Source: HXMU1420-13 sp034669965 (GTDB lineage Bacteria; Bacteroidota; Rhodothermia; Balneolales; Balneolaceae). From it: DNA of 64,000 bases. The notes beneath the pieces are model-generated. The model did not search any database and was not told the DNA's origin. It saw only the letters and a program-made list of their open reading frames with translations. Made by a program: the position numbers and the translations under genes. Where the stretch lies: NCBI GenBank assembly GCA_034669965.1, contig JAXMOK010000001.1:434001-498000 (forward strand), given 5' to 3'. Each line of letters begins with the position of its first letter. Positions within the stretch are counted from its first letter, which is position 1. Below, piece after piece: positions 1-8,143 of the stretch.

Positions 1-135
1 CTCAATCTGATTCGTGTTTGACGAAATGATGGCGTCTATTTGGCGCTCCATTACATCAATCATTCGGTTTGAACTCTCGTGTAGTAGTTCCACTTTTTCC
101 GAAATAGCCTGCATTTCTTTTGGCATGTTACTCAT
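1..135 (-). CDS. FlgN-like flagellar chaperone (partial)
   Basis: Only the first 45 codons lie in the window; the frame is open to the left edge. It starts at an ATG eight bases inside the end of flgJ, so the two are translationally coupled. The visible peptide is a polar, probably helical segment (begins MSNMPKEMQAIS, then ERQIDAIIS). This fits the helical N-terminus of FlgN-type export chaperones, which serve the hook-junction proteins FlgK and FlgL. The flgN position after flgJ, normally followed by flgK/flgL, is common in other bacteria. The coding call is firm from frame and overlap. The FlgN identity is inference from position and helical character only. Confidence 0.5.
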   Translation of the reverse strand, partial: MSNMPKEMQAISEKVELLHESSNRMIDVMERQIDAIISSNTNQIE

Positions 136-472
136 TGTTTTCCTCTTTGCTTATGCTTGATATTTGAGATTGGTCGACATTCTCCGGTACTGAATCTTGT
201 TTCCAGTAGGTACTTACCAGATCAGCCATTCCTAATTTTCTTTGTGCAGCGAGCTCGGTAGCTAACGCATCGGTCACAAATTCCCGATACATGTTATTGG
301 CTCCACCCATTACACCGCCCTCCATTTTAAATGAGTCTTTGGTGAGCTCCTTTACCAAATGCTTTGCAAATATCTCTTCAAATTGCACTGCTGCATTTTC
401 TCTTTCGTTTCTGTGCTTTCGAGCTTCTGATAAGGTGGATTGCTCCAACGAAAATTGATTTTCTACTTTCAT
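128..472 (-). CDS. flgJ: FlgJ-type rod-binding protein (no muramidase domain)
   Basis: A 114-aa protein matching the short rod-binding domain of FlgJ. Residues about 27-90 carry the family pattern: AAVQFEEIFAKHL, then GGVMGGANNMYREF and a Leu/Ala-rich ending. FlgJ caps the growing rod in the periplasm. In gammaproteobacteria a C-terminal muramidase is fused to it, whereas here the protein ends after the rod-binding part, so wall opening must be done by another enzyme. It lies six bases after flgI and overlaps the next gene by eight bases, deep in the flgF-to-flgN operon. The family call is confident. Confidence 0.88.
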   Translation of the reverse strand: MKVENQFSLEQSTLSEARKHRNERENAAVQFEEIFAKHLVKELTKDSFKMEGGVMGGANNMYREFVTDALATELAAQRKLGMADLVSTYWKQDSVPENVDQSQISSISKEENNE

Positions 473-478
473 GGTCCT

Positions 479-1606
479 TTACATTACAATGAGTTTACCA
501 CGTAATACACCGGCTCGATTCAAAGCCTGAAATATGGCAATGATATCTCGGGGACTTAGCCCAAGTGCGTTTAATGAGGCTGCTAGTTGTTGCACCGTTG
601 TCTGCGGATCTAACACAATGGTTTGTGCGGGTTGCTCGGTAATTCCTGCTTCTTGAGCACTGCCAACTATTGTTTGTCCTGTGCTAAATGCCGGTGGCTG
701 ACTTACCAATGGTGTGCTCTGTGTTCGCACCTGAATACTACCATGTGATATCATCACATCGTCGATTATCACATCACCACCTGCTACAATTGTACCGGTT
801 CTCTCGTTTATTACTACTCTGGCTATGGTTTCAACTTCAATTTCTTGTTCCAGAATAATGCTTGTAAACACATTCATTGCACCCTGATCTTGAAAAGCAT
901 CAGGCCAGGTAACTTTAACTAACCCTGGATGGTGCATCATAGCTAGTTCTTCATCAAAAGTGGCATTTATCACCTCCACAATGCTTCTCGCATTTGCAAA
1001 ACTCGGATCACGAAGTACTAATCCAAGAGGTTCATCAGAATTCAATACATACTCTTCATTCATCTCAACCGAAGCCCCGCCGGGAATAGTTGCTGTCAAA
1101 GTTTGATTTCGACTTACTCTGGCTCCCTGCACTTCAGCGGTAATTCCACCAACAATTAGCGAACCTTGTGCTTTAGCGTACATTTTTTCTGTTGAAGGGT
1201 CGAATAAAGGAGTTTGTAGTAATACACCACCTTGCAAAGAACTGGCGTCACCCAACGATGACACGGTAATATCTATTTCGCTGCCCGGTGCATGGTAAGG
1301 ACTTAGTTTTGCCGTAACCATTACGGCGGCAACGTTTCGAGTTCTAAGTCGCTCTGCATCAACAGTGATTCCAAAATTTTCGAGCATATTTGCGATCGAC
1401 TGAATCGTAAAAACCGCTCCTCGGCTACTTGAAGAACGGTCGCCGGTTCTATCCAAGCCGGTTACTAATCCGTACCCTATTAACTCTTTAGCTCCGGCGT
1501 TTTGAATTTCAACTAGATCGGATAGTCGTGATTGCGCATTACCTTTGGTAGTAAACAAAAGCAAAATAACCGCTAGAATAAGTATTGTTTTTGGCTTGGT
1601 AGGCAT
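479..1606 (-). CDS. flgI: Flagellar P-ring protein FlgI
   Basis: FlgI forms the periplasmic P ring around the rod. The 375-residue product (ATG at 1606) starts with a signal peptide ending near GNAQ, followed by the highly conserved family opening SRLSDLVEIQNAGAKELIGY and GLVTGLDRTGD. It ends in the conserved PRDIIAIFQALNRAGVL region. An in-frame GTG at 1618 directly abuts the flgH stop and would add four residues; ATG 1606 gives the more normal signal peptide. Its length is typical. It follows flgH and precedes flgJ in one operon, and the export chaperone FlgA is encoded upstream. The identification is unambiguous. Confidence 0.97.
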   Translation of the reverse strand: MPTKPKTILILAVILLLFTTKGNAQSRLSDLVEIQNAGAKELIGYGLVTGLDRTGDRSSSSRGAVFTIQSIANMLENFGITVDAERLRTRNVAAVMVTAKLSPYHAPGSEIDITVSSLGDASSLQGGVLLQTPLFDPSTEKMYAKAQGSLIVGGITAEVQGARVSRNQTLTATIPGGASVEMNEEYVLNSDEPLGLVLRDPSFANARSIVEVINATFDEELAMMHHPGLVKVTWPDAFQDQGAMNVFTSIILEQEIEVETIARVVINERTGTIVAGGDVIIDDVMISHGSIQVRTQSTPLVSQPPAFSTGQTIVGSAQEAGITEQPAQTIVLDPQTTVQQLAASLNALGLSPRDIIAIFQALNRAGVLRGKLIVM

Positions 1607-1618
1607 GATGTGTAACAC

Positions 1619-2251
1619 TTAATTACCTGTTTGAGATTTAAGGATGGCAGCAGCGGTTAGGCCTGCTCCAATTCCACCAAAAATCACTTTCTTTAGGAGC
1701 CCTTTCGAGCGTTTACTGTCTTTCATACCGCCCATTTTTTGATAACTGATAAGGGCGTTAGCAATACGATAGGAGAGCACTTGGTTTTTCCCATCTACAT
1801 CGTTCACTCGTACAGTTCCAGAAATCGACATTTCATGAACTTCTCCATTAATTTCTGTCTGTCGTTTCCCTTGAACAATCAAATCCCCTTGTTCGGTAAC
1901 TTCAACAATTTGCACACTCACATATCCTTCAAGTAGCTGGCGTTGAGTAGCAACGTTTTTCTGATCGTTGTCGTAATTCACGCTGGCGCCACTGCCAAAC
2001 ACAGGCTCGAAAGGCATAAAATTACCCGATAGTGAACCACTCGCCTGCCCATTAACCGTCGACCTTACATTCGAATCGGTGGTAGAAGTCCCTTGCATAT
2101 TCTCTTTTAACACTACCGTAATGATGTCTCCCACTTTCTTCGCTTTTACATCGCTGTACATCGAAAACTGTGCGAGAACATCACCCGATAGGCATAGAAA
2201 TCCCAATATAGTTAGTGTAATTAAGTTCTTATTTAATTTGTTCGTAGCCAT
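1619..2251 (-). CDS. flgH: Flagellar L-ring protein FlgH
   Basis: A 210-aa product with FlgH landmarks: SMYSDVKAKKVGDIITVVL near the mature N-terminus, the Thr/Ser-rich TSTTDSNVRST stretch, then GYVSVQIVEVTEQGDLIVQG and ISGTVRVNDVDG. FlgH forms the outer-membrane L ring. Proteobacterial FlgH is usually a lipoprotein. Here the leader reads LGFLCLSGDVLAQ, which lacks a good lipobox at its only cysteine and instead looks like a standard signal peptidase I site after VLA. The C-terminus has an unusual basic/hydrophobic tail (KGLLKKVIFGGIGAGLTAA). It overlaps flgA by 19 bases and abuts flgI. Family call firm; loss of lipidation is inference. Confidence 0.94.
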   Translation of the reverse strand: MATNKLNKNLITLTILGFLCLSGDVLAQFSMYSDVKAKKVGDIITVVLKENMQGTSTTDSNVRSTVNGQASGSLSGNFMPFEPVFGSGASVNYDNDQKNVATQRQLLEGYVSVQIVEVTEQGDLIVQGKRQTEINGEVHEMSISGTVRVNDVDGKNQVLSYRIANALISYQKMGGMKDSKRSKGLLKKVIFGGIGAGLTAAAILKSQTGN

Positions 2252-2925
2252 TGTACTTCTCCGGCAGCTAAAATTTTAGTCGTGTATTTTTTTCTCGTTT
2301 CGCGGCAGTAAATTTGTATTTCCTCTCCTGCACTACCGTTATTTCTTGCTTCGCATTGCAAAGCGAGCGCTATGGTTCCGTCTGAAAAGTGCATGTTCAC
2401 AGGCTCACCAGCTTTAACTAAAAGCGGGTTACTAACCTCATGTGCTCTTACCGGTTGGCCGGCAAGTATTGTTCTTCGAATAGACTTACCATCCAATTCA
2501 TTCAGTTTTTCAACAAATCGGTCTCTCCCTAATTCAACTGGTGTCCATTGCAATTCAAAATCAGAAGCATGAACATTTTCGCCATTCTTGATTCGGTGTA
2601 ATGCAACGGGTATAAGTTGTTGCGTTTCTATCATTAGCTGAATATCCACAGTTTGTGTACCTGCTCTTGAACTATAATTCACTTTGAAAAGCGTATACTT
2701 TTGAATATTTCCTGCCAACGATACTGAAAGCACATCGTTGGGCTCCGAGGCCAAAACACTTCCCGGAATCCAACGAGCCTTTACTTCAAAACGCACTACT
2801 GCTTCATCCAGATGTTTGCTGATGGTTGCCTCAGCCAACTCCAAAATACGTTGCTTAGTTGTTTCATCACCGGAAACCGATGTTGAGAACAAAAGAACGA
2901 GCGCTATGAGTGCGTTAAAAATCAT
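2233..2925 (-). CDS. flgA: Flagellar P-ring assembly chaperone FlgA
   Basis: A 230-aa secreted protein with an N-terminal signal peptide (MIFNALIALVLLFSTSVSG). The second half matches the SAF/FlgA fold: PVALHRIKNGENVHASDFE, RRTILAGQPVRAHEVS and the final IQIYCRETRKKYTTKILAAGEV. FlgA is a periplasmic chaperone needed for FlgI to assemble into the P ring. It sits between flgG and flgH, ending 19 bases inside flgH, which suggests coupled translation. Length is normal for the family. Two mature cysteines (LQCEAR, IYCRET) could form a disulfide, as known in FlgA. Confident call. Confidence 0.92.
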   Translation of the reverse strand: MIFNALIALVLLFSTSVSGDETTKQRILELAEATISKHLDEAVVRFEVKARWIPGSVLASEPNDVLSVSLAGNIQKYTLFKVNYSSRAGTQTVDIQLMIETQQLIPVALHRIKNGENVHASDFELQWTPVELGRDRFVEKLNELDGKSIRRTILAGQPVRAHEVSNPLLVKAGEPVNMHFSDGTIALALQCEARNNGSAGEEIQIYCRETRKKYTTKILAAGEVQWLRTN

Positions 2926-2926
2926 A

Positions 2927-3718
2927 TTATCGTTTGATAGAATTGGTTACCTGCATCATATCTTCAGCAGCTTGCACCATTTTTGAGTTGGTTTCATAAG
3001 CGCGCTGAGCTTCAATCAAACGAACCATTTCGGTTACAATGTCTACGTTCGATTGCTCCAAATAGCCCTGGCGTACAACGCCAAACCCTTCCTCACCCGG
3101 TGTGCCGAAAAATGCAAGTCCGGATGATTCCGTTTCTACAAAAATGTTATCCCCAATGGCTTCAAGTCCACCACTGTTAGCAAACTTTGCAAGCTCAATT
3201 TGTCCAATTTCTACTTGCGTATTGTCACTCAAAAGGGCTTTAACTGTACCATCCTGGCTGATATCTACAGCTAATGCATCAGTTGGTACTTCAAGCTGCC
3301 CCGCTAATGGCAATCCTGAATTATTCACCAATAAACCAGATGAGTTTCGGCTAAAATTTCCGTCGCGAGTATATCCTGTTGATCCATCTGGCAATTCTAC
3401 CTGGAAAAAACCATCACCACTGATCGCTAAATCCAATGCATTACCGGTTTCAGCTACCGATCCTTGCATAAAATTTCTAATGGTAGCAACAGCTCTAGAT
3501 CCATGGCCAATTTGTAACATAGGTCCATCGCTTGAACCTCTGCTCGAAGAACTACCTAGCTTAGAAGACGCTATGTTTTCATAAAACAGATCTTGAAATG
3601 CGATGGTACTTCGTTTAAAGCCGGTTGTACCGACGTTAGCAAGATTATTCGCGATATTATCAACCGAACGTTGTTGGGCGCTCATGCCCAATGCGGCTGT
3701 ACTTAGTGCTCTAAACAT
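2927..3718 (-). CDS. flgG: Distal rod protein FlgG
   Basis: A 263-aa axial protein. It opens with MFRALSTAALGMSAQQRSVD and the rod/hook signature NIANNLANVGTTGFKRS. The middle has GFFQVELPDGSTGYTRDGNF. The C-terminus has the family helix SNVDIVTEMVRLIEAQRAYE. FlgG builds the distal rod that crosses the P and L rings. No cleaved signal peptide is present, as expected for a substrate of the flagellar type III export system. It follows flgF and precedes flgA by one base. At 263 residues it matches the roughly 260-residue family norm, which with the second position after flgF separates it from FlgF. Confidence 0.95.
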   Translation of the reverse strand: MFRALSTAALGMSAQQRSVDNIANNLANVGTTGFKRSTIAFQDLFYENIASSKLGSSSSRGSSDGPMLQIGHGSRAVATIRNFMQGSVAETGNALDLAISGDGFFQVELPDGSTGYTRDGNFSRNSSGLLVNNSGLPLAGQLEVPTDALAVDISQDGTVKALLSDNTQVEIGQIELAKFANSGGLEAIGDNIFVETESSGLAFFGTPGEEGFGVVRQGYLEQSNVDIVTEMVRLIEAQRAYETNSKMVQAAEDMMQVTNSIKR

Positions 3719-3745
3719 AATTGTATGTGTTTATTTGCGTGTTCA

Positions 3746-4486
3746 TTATAGTCGGCCAAGTCTTGAGGTTACCTGCGACAGCATATCGTCGGTGGTTTTC
3801 ATGGCGCGTTGTTGCGACTCAAAAGTTTGCATGGTTCGCATCATATCAACCATTTCGTTAAGTGGCTGTACATTGCCTTTTTCGAAATAGCCCTGTTGCA
3901 CCATGCCAACACCGTCCTCGTTTAACTCAATCTCATCTTTCACAGTAAAGTATGCGCTCCCTTGACGGATCAGCATTTGTGGGTCTTCCACATTTACTAT
4001 TTGCAGTTTATCCTGCGATTCGCCGTTGATCAGTAGTGTGCCATCTTTTGCAATTTCCAGCACATTTTGACCACCCGTTTCGTTGTTTTTCTGAAACAGG
4101 TCGGATAGTTGGATCGGGCCTGATTCTCCTAGAACCTTAGCTCCGTTACTGTTTACCAAGAATCCATCCGAATTCAGCGAAAATCGACCATCTCTTGTTA
4201 AAAATTCCTGGTCGTCTTGCTCTACTTTAAAAAATCCACTTCCGTTAATCGCTACGTCGAATACATTACCGGTGGGTTCCAATATCCCTTGATCTAAATT
4301 TATCTGACTCATTGGAACACTCTTCATAATCTCTTGGCCGTTCATGTTCTCTCGAACCATGCGGTAAAACAACTTATTCCCCTTAAACCCCGGGGTGTTG
4401 ATGTTGGCTAAGTTATCAGCCGTTACATCCTGGGATCGCTGGAGAACCTGCATGGCTTGCATCTGCATGTAAATTCGATCTAGCAT
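3746..4486 (-). CDS. flgF: Proximal rod protein FlgF
   Basis: A 246-aa FlgF/FlgG family protein. The N-terminal rod signature is DVTADNLANINTPGFKGN. The central motif is GSGFFKVEQDDQEFLTRDGRF. The C-terminal helix is GNVQPLNEMVDMMRTMQTFE, where VDMM rather than VRLIEAQR points to FlgF. FlgF is a proximal rod subunit. This is the first gene of the leftward flgF-flgN operon. A TGGCAC-N5-TTG element lies about 80 bases upstream, while no sigma-28 motif faces this gene. Assignment to FlgF rather than a second FlgG rests on the C-terminal helix and gene order. Confidence 0.9.
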   Translation of the reverse strand: MLDRIYMQMQAMQVLQRSQDVTADNLANINTPGFKGNKLFYRMVRENMNGQEIMKSVPMSQINLDQGILEPTGNVFDVAINGSGFFKVEQDDQEFLTRDGRFSLNSDGFLVNSNGAKVLGESGPIQLSDLFQKNNETGGQNVLEIAKDGTLLINGESQDKLQIVNVEDPQMLIRQGSAYFTVKDEIELNEDGVGMVQQGYFEKGNVQPLNEMVDMMRTMQTFESQQRAMKTTDDMLSQVTSRLGRL

Positions 4487-4514
4487 GGGATTATTAAAAA
4501 AGTGGTGAAAGATT

Positions 4515-4540
4515 TAAGGTTTCGATGAATCTGCCGATAA
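4515..4540 (+). promoter_or_regulatory. Sigma-28 (FliA) promoter of the flhB-fliA operon
   Basis: TAAG at 4515-4518, a 14-base spacer, then GCCGATAA at 4533-4540. The -10 octamer is an exact match to the known FliA consensus. It faces flhB but lies about 370 bases upstream, giving a long leader. Because fliA is the last main gene of this operon, the element implies positive autoregulation. That conclusion is inference from position. Confidence 0.72.
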
Positions 4541-4561
4541 GCGACAGTTCACGCTCAAATC

Positions 4562-4577
4562 ATCAAACTTTGTGCCA
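4562..4577 (-). promoter_or_regulatory. Sigma-54-like element upstream of flgF
   Basis: On the minus strand the sequence reads TGGCAC-AAAGT-TTGAT. The -24 half is an exact RpoN match and TTG sits at the right spacing, but the usual GC at -12 is GA. It lies about 80 bases from the flgF start and would leave a leader of roughly 65 bases. The same TGGCAC-N5-TTG arrangement precedes flgB. Confidence 0.4.
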
Positions 4578-4880
4578 TTATATTTTTAATTCTTTTCTAA
4601 GGAGTGAAAAGTGTATCTCGAAATCACCTAAAAACAGGGCTTAAATGTTCAATAAAGGCTGTTTTTCGAGTTCATTAAAATTTTTACCAAAAGCTTAAGT
4701 TTTCCCGAATCCATCCGATTGGGTTGTAGAAAAGTTTTCCCCAAGCGGGAAAAAAAGGGAGTAAAAATATTCCGCTTCCGCTCTCACAGAAAAAATAATT
4801 CCGTCTTTTTTCCCCCTCAATCGGGCATCTAAGCCTTTGTAAGCTGATCTACCGGTTAAAACAGCGAAATCGGGATTCTG

Positions 4881-4896
4881 TGGTATCGTTTTTGAA
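4881..4896 (+). promoter_or_regulatory. Weak sigma-54-like element just before flhB
   Basis: TGGTAT-CGTTT-TTGAA keeps GG-N10-G(A) spacing like the flgF element, but the -24 half is imperfect. It is so close to the flhB ATG (4908) that a transcript from it would be nearly leaderless. Listed because it repeats the pattern of the other early operons; it may be chance. Confidence 0.2.
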
Positions 4897-4907
4897 ATAA
4901 GAGAGGC

Positions 4908-5984
4908 ATGTCAGATAAAAATTCAGATCAAGAAAAAACCGAAGAACCCACGGCACGCCGCTTAGAGAAAGCGCGTGAAGATGGACAGGTTGCAATAAGT
5001 AAAGAGGTATCGTCGGTTGTACTGATGATAGCTGCATTACTTATGTTTATGGGCGTAAGCGGTATGATGTACGATCGCCTTGCTTATCTGTTCCAAAGCT
5101 TTTTCTACAATTCCGGATTTGGATTTGAAGATCAAAGCCAAGCCGAAAGCTATTTAAAAACAGCTTTGTATTTTGGACTTCAGATAATCATGCCTCTGCT
5201 AACAATGTTACTTATTGTAACACTGGGTGTTAATCTGGCACAAACCAAAGGCTTGTTTTCGGTAAAGGCATTAGAGTTTAAAGGAAATAAGCTCAACCCC
5301 ATCGAAGGCGTTAAAAAAATCATCTCTATGAAAGGGATGGTTGAGTTGATCAAAGGATTTTCAAAACTCGGCATTGTTGGCATCATCGGTTATTACTCAA
5401 TTAAAGGTGATGTAAATGAATACGTTGGCTTTGTGGTAGTGCCCATCCAATCAAGCCTCAGTGATATGGGTGGTCACTTGCTCAGTTTTGTGGTAAAAGT
5501 GTTATCTGCCCTTCTCATTCTTTCAATTGCTGATGCTGTGTATCAGCAATATGATTTCAATAAAAACCTGAAAATGACCAAACAGGAAATAAAGGATGAA
5601 TTCAAGCAAATGGAAGGAGATCCACATGTAAAGGGGCAGCGAAAACGATTTGGATTAAAGTTGATTCAACAAAAAAGGATGGATCATGCCGTACTTGGCA
5701 GCGATGTTGTGGTTACCAACCCAACGCATTATGCCGTAGCACTCAAATACGATCCGGAGCAAAACAACGCTCCTATTGTAATGGTTAAAGGCCAGCGTTT
5801 GCGTGCCCTTAAAATTAAAGAGCTGGCTAAAGAATATGAGATACCGATTGTAGAAAACAAGCCGGTGGCACGTGCATTATTTGCTACGGCCGAAGAAGAT
5901 CAATTTATCCCGGAAGACCTCTTCCGAGTTGTGGCCGAAATTTTGGCCTACGTATTTAAGCTGAAAAACAAACACAGAATCTAG
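4908..5984 (+). CDS. flhB: Flagellar export switch protein FlhB
   Basis: FlhB is an inner-membrane component of the flagellar type III export gate that switches substrate specificity from rod/hook to filament proteins. The 358-aa product has the polar start EKTEEPTARRLEKAREDGQV, four hydrophobic membrane segments between about residues 36 and 215, and a cytoplasmic C-terminal domain. The self-cleavage motif NPTH is intact at residues 271-274, followed by YAVALKY. The C-terminus holds the conserved PVARALF region. It is first in the flhB-flhA-flhF-flhG-fliA operon and is five bases from flhA. The identification is secure. Confidence 0.97.
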   Translation: MSDKNSDQEKTEEPTARRLEKAREDGQVAISKEVSSVVLMIAALLMFMGVSGMMYDRLAYLFQSFFYNSGFGFEDQSQAESYLKTALYFGLQIIMPLLTMLLIVTLGVNLAQTKGLFSVKALEFKGNKLNPIEGVKKIISMKGMVELIKGFSKLGIVGIIGYYSIKGDVNEYVGFVVVPIQSSLSDMGGHLLSFVVKVLSALLILSIADAVYQQYDFNKNLKMTKQEIKDEFKQMEGDPHVKGQRKRFGLKLIQQKRMDHAVLGSDVVVTNPTHYAVALKYDPEQNNAPIVMVKGQRLRALKIKELAKEYEIPIVENKPVARALFATAEEDQFIPEDLFRVVAEILAYVFKLKNKHRI

Positions 5985-5989
5985 CACCT

Positions 5990-8143
5990 ATGAATTTTGG
6001 CGGATTAGACTTAAAAAGACTTAAAGATACATTCTTTCAAACGGATGTTCTGATATCGTCGGGCTTAATCATGATTTTATTAATCATGATTCTTCCATTT
6101 CCAACCGCGTTAATGGATTTTTTCCTCGCGCTCAACATCACCTTCTCCCTCATCGTGTTGTTGGTAGCCTTTTATGCCCTTAAACCGCTTCAATTTGCCG
6201 TTTTCCCCGGCATGCTTTTAATCTTAACACTGTTTCGGCTGTCGCTAAACGTTGCCACCACTCGATTGATTCTTAGTGAAGGCGATGCCGGTAATATCAT
6301 TGAAGCGTTTGGTGGTTTTATAGTACAAGGTAATTTTGTAATTGGGATTATCATTTTCTCGGTACTGGTAATCATCAACTTTGTAGTAATTACAAAAGGT
6401 GCCACACGTATTGCTGAGGTTGCTGCACGCTTTACCTTGGATGCCATGCCTGGTAAACAAATGTCGATTGATGCCGATTTAGCCGCCGGATTACTTACTG
6501 ATGAAGAAGCCAAAAAGAAACGAGAAGAAATTGCTCGCGAAGCCGATTTTTACGGGGCCATGGATGGTGCATCTAAGTTTGTTCGTGGCGATGTAGTAGC
6601 AGGATTATTAATCACCTTCATTAATATAATAGGTGGTTTGATTATCGGGACGGTTCAATTACGTATGCCTTTGGCCGAAGCAGCTTCTACTTACACGTTG
6701 ATGACCATTGGTGATGGTTTGGTGTCTCAAATCCCCGGCCTGTTAATTTCTACGGCCTCGGGTATGATTGTTTCCCGAGCCGCTTCGGAAGGAAACTTGA
6801 GTAATGAACTAACCGAACAACTTCTGGGTAATCCCAAAACCGTGACCATCGCAGCTGTATTTGTGATTTTTATGGGGATGATGCCCGGCTTACCAGTTAT
6901 CCCATTTTGGGGCATTGGTGGCTTCCTCCTGTTTATGGCTTTTAAGAATTATCGAAAAGAAGAGCGAGAAGAAAATGAGGCACTAGAAGCAGAAAAATCG
7001 GACGCAGTGGTTCAGAAAAAAGAAGATCCTGTAGAGAATTATTTGATGATGGATACGCTGGAGCTCGAAATCGGCTACAGTTTAATTCCAATGGTTGAAG
7101 TTACCCAAGGTGGTGATCTTCTGGAGCGTATGACTTCGCTCCGTAAACAACTTGCCGCCGAATTGGGCATCATTATCCCTTCTATTCGTATTAGAGATAA
7201 TGTGCAGCTCGATGCTAATCGATATACCATTAAAATGCGCGGTGTTGAACAAGGTTCTGGAGAATTGTTACCCGGCTATTACCTCACTTTACTCCCAGAA
7301 GATTTCCGACCAAACATTCAAGGAATAGAAACCAAAGACCCGACTTTTGGGATGGATGCTGTTTGGGTAAGCGGAAAAAATAAGTCGGAAGCGGAAAAAT
7401 ATGGACTAGCCGTGATCGAAGCAGGCGCAGTAATTACTACGCATTTAATGGAAGTGTTGAAGAAAAATGCTCACAAGCTAATCGACCGACAAATGGTGCA
7501 AAAACTGGTTGAAAATGTAAAAGAGCAAGCGCCGGCATTAGTGGAAGAATTAGTACCCGATGGTATGAAAATCGGTGACATCCAGAAAGTGTTACGCCGC
7601 TTATTACGCGAACGTGTTCCCATTCGAGATTTAATAACCATTCTAGAAACGCTGGCTGATTATTGCCATCAAACCAACAATACCGACGTATTAAACGAAT
7701 ATTGCCGTGCAGCTTTATCAGAAACGATAACGCGCCAGTTTGTAACGCCAGAGAACGAAGTTGTGGTTGTAATGCTGGAGCCACAGTTAGAGTCGCACCT
7801 TATTAACCAGGCTCAACAAGGCATGTTAAACAGCAACACGCTGGGCCTCACGCCTGATACTGTGGAACGTCTTTATCAGTCGGCATCGGCAACTTTTACC
7901 AATATGGTAAGAAAGGGATTTGAGCCGGTACTTCTAACGTCTCCTATCCTTCGATTTACCCTGTTTGAGTTTCTGGCACCAATTTTGCCAGATATAAATG
8001 TGTTATCGTACAACGACATCAGCCAAGACATTCAGTTCAAGACTTTTGATCGTTTAACGATGCAAGCGCCGGAGCCTAAGACCTTAAATCAAAACTCCGG
8101 AAACCAACTACAGCCTACTACCCAGGAAAGTGAATTAGTATGA
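5990..8143 (+). CDS. flhA: Flagellar export gate protein FlhA
   Basis: A 717-aa product whose N-terminal half is a multi-span membrane domain. It contains the exact FHIPEP-family signature at about residues 140-163 (ARFTLDAMPGKQMSIDAD). The C-terminal cytoplasmic half begins near residue 345 and forms the ring that docks export chaperones and substrates. FlhA uses proton motive force to drive export. Length is close to the family norm of about 690-700. The last codons overlap the flhF start (ATG at 8140), giving translational coupling. Confident call. Confidence 0.97.
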   Translation: MNFGGLDLKRLKDTFFQTDVLISSGLIMILLIMILPFPTALMDFFLALNITFSLIVLLVAFYALKPLQFAVFPGMLLILTLFRLSLNVATTRLILSEGDAGNIIEAFGGFIVQGNFVIGIIIFSVLVIINFVVITKGATRIAEVAARFTLDAMPGKQMSIDADLAAGLLTDEEAKKKREEIAREADFYGAMDGASKFVRGDVVAGLLITFINIIGGLIIGTVQLRMPLAEAASTYTLMTIGDGLVSQIPGLLISTASGMIVSRAASEGNLSNELTEQLLGNPKTVTIAAVFVIFMGMMPGLPVIPFWGIGGFLLFMAFKNYRKEEREENEALEAEKSDAVVQKKEDPVENYLMMDTLELEIGYSLIPMVEVTQGGDLLERMTSLRKQLAAELGIIIPSIRIRDNVQLDANRYTIKMRGVEQGSGELLPGYYLTLLPEDFRPNIQGIETKDPTFGMDAVWVSGKNKSEAEKYGLAVIEAGAVITTHLMEVLKKNAHKLIDRQMVQKLVENVKEQAPALVEELVPDGMKIGDIQKVLRRLLRERVPIRDLITILETLADYCHQTNNTDVLNEYCRAALSETITRQFVTPENEVVVVMLEPQLESHLINQAQQGMLNSNTLGLTPDTVERLYQSASATFTNMVRKGFEPVLLTSPILRFTLFEFLAPILPDINVLSYNDISQDIQFKTFDRLTMQAPEPKTLNQNSGNQLQPTTQESELV

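Larger units (their letters stand above)
4487..4907. other. Divergent regulatory region between flgF and flhB
   Basis: This 421-bp non-coding stretch separates two flagellar operons reading away from each other. It holds a sigma-28 promoter facing flhB (4515-4540), a sigma-54-like element facing flgF (4562-4577) and a weaker similar element just before flhB (4881-4896). The segment at roughly 4690-4830 is rich in A/G/T runs with short matches such as ttttcccg and cgggaaaa that could pair, so a structured leader of the flhB transcript is possible. No open frame of note is seen. Confidence 0.7.
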
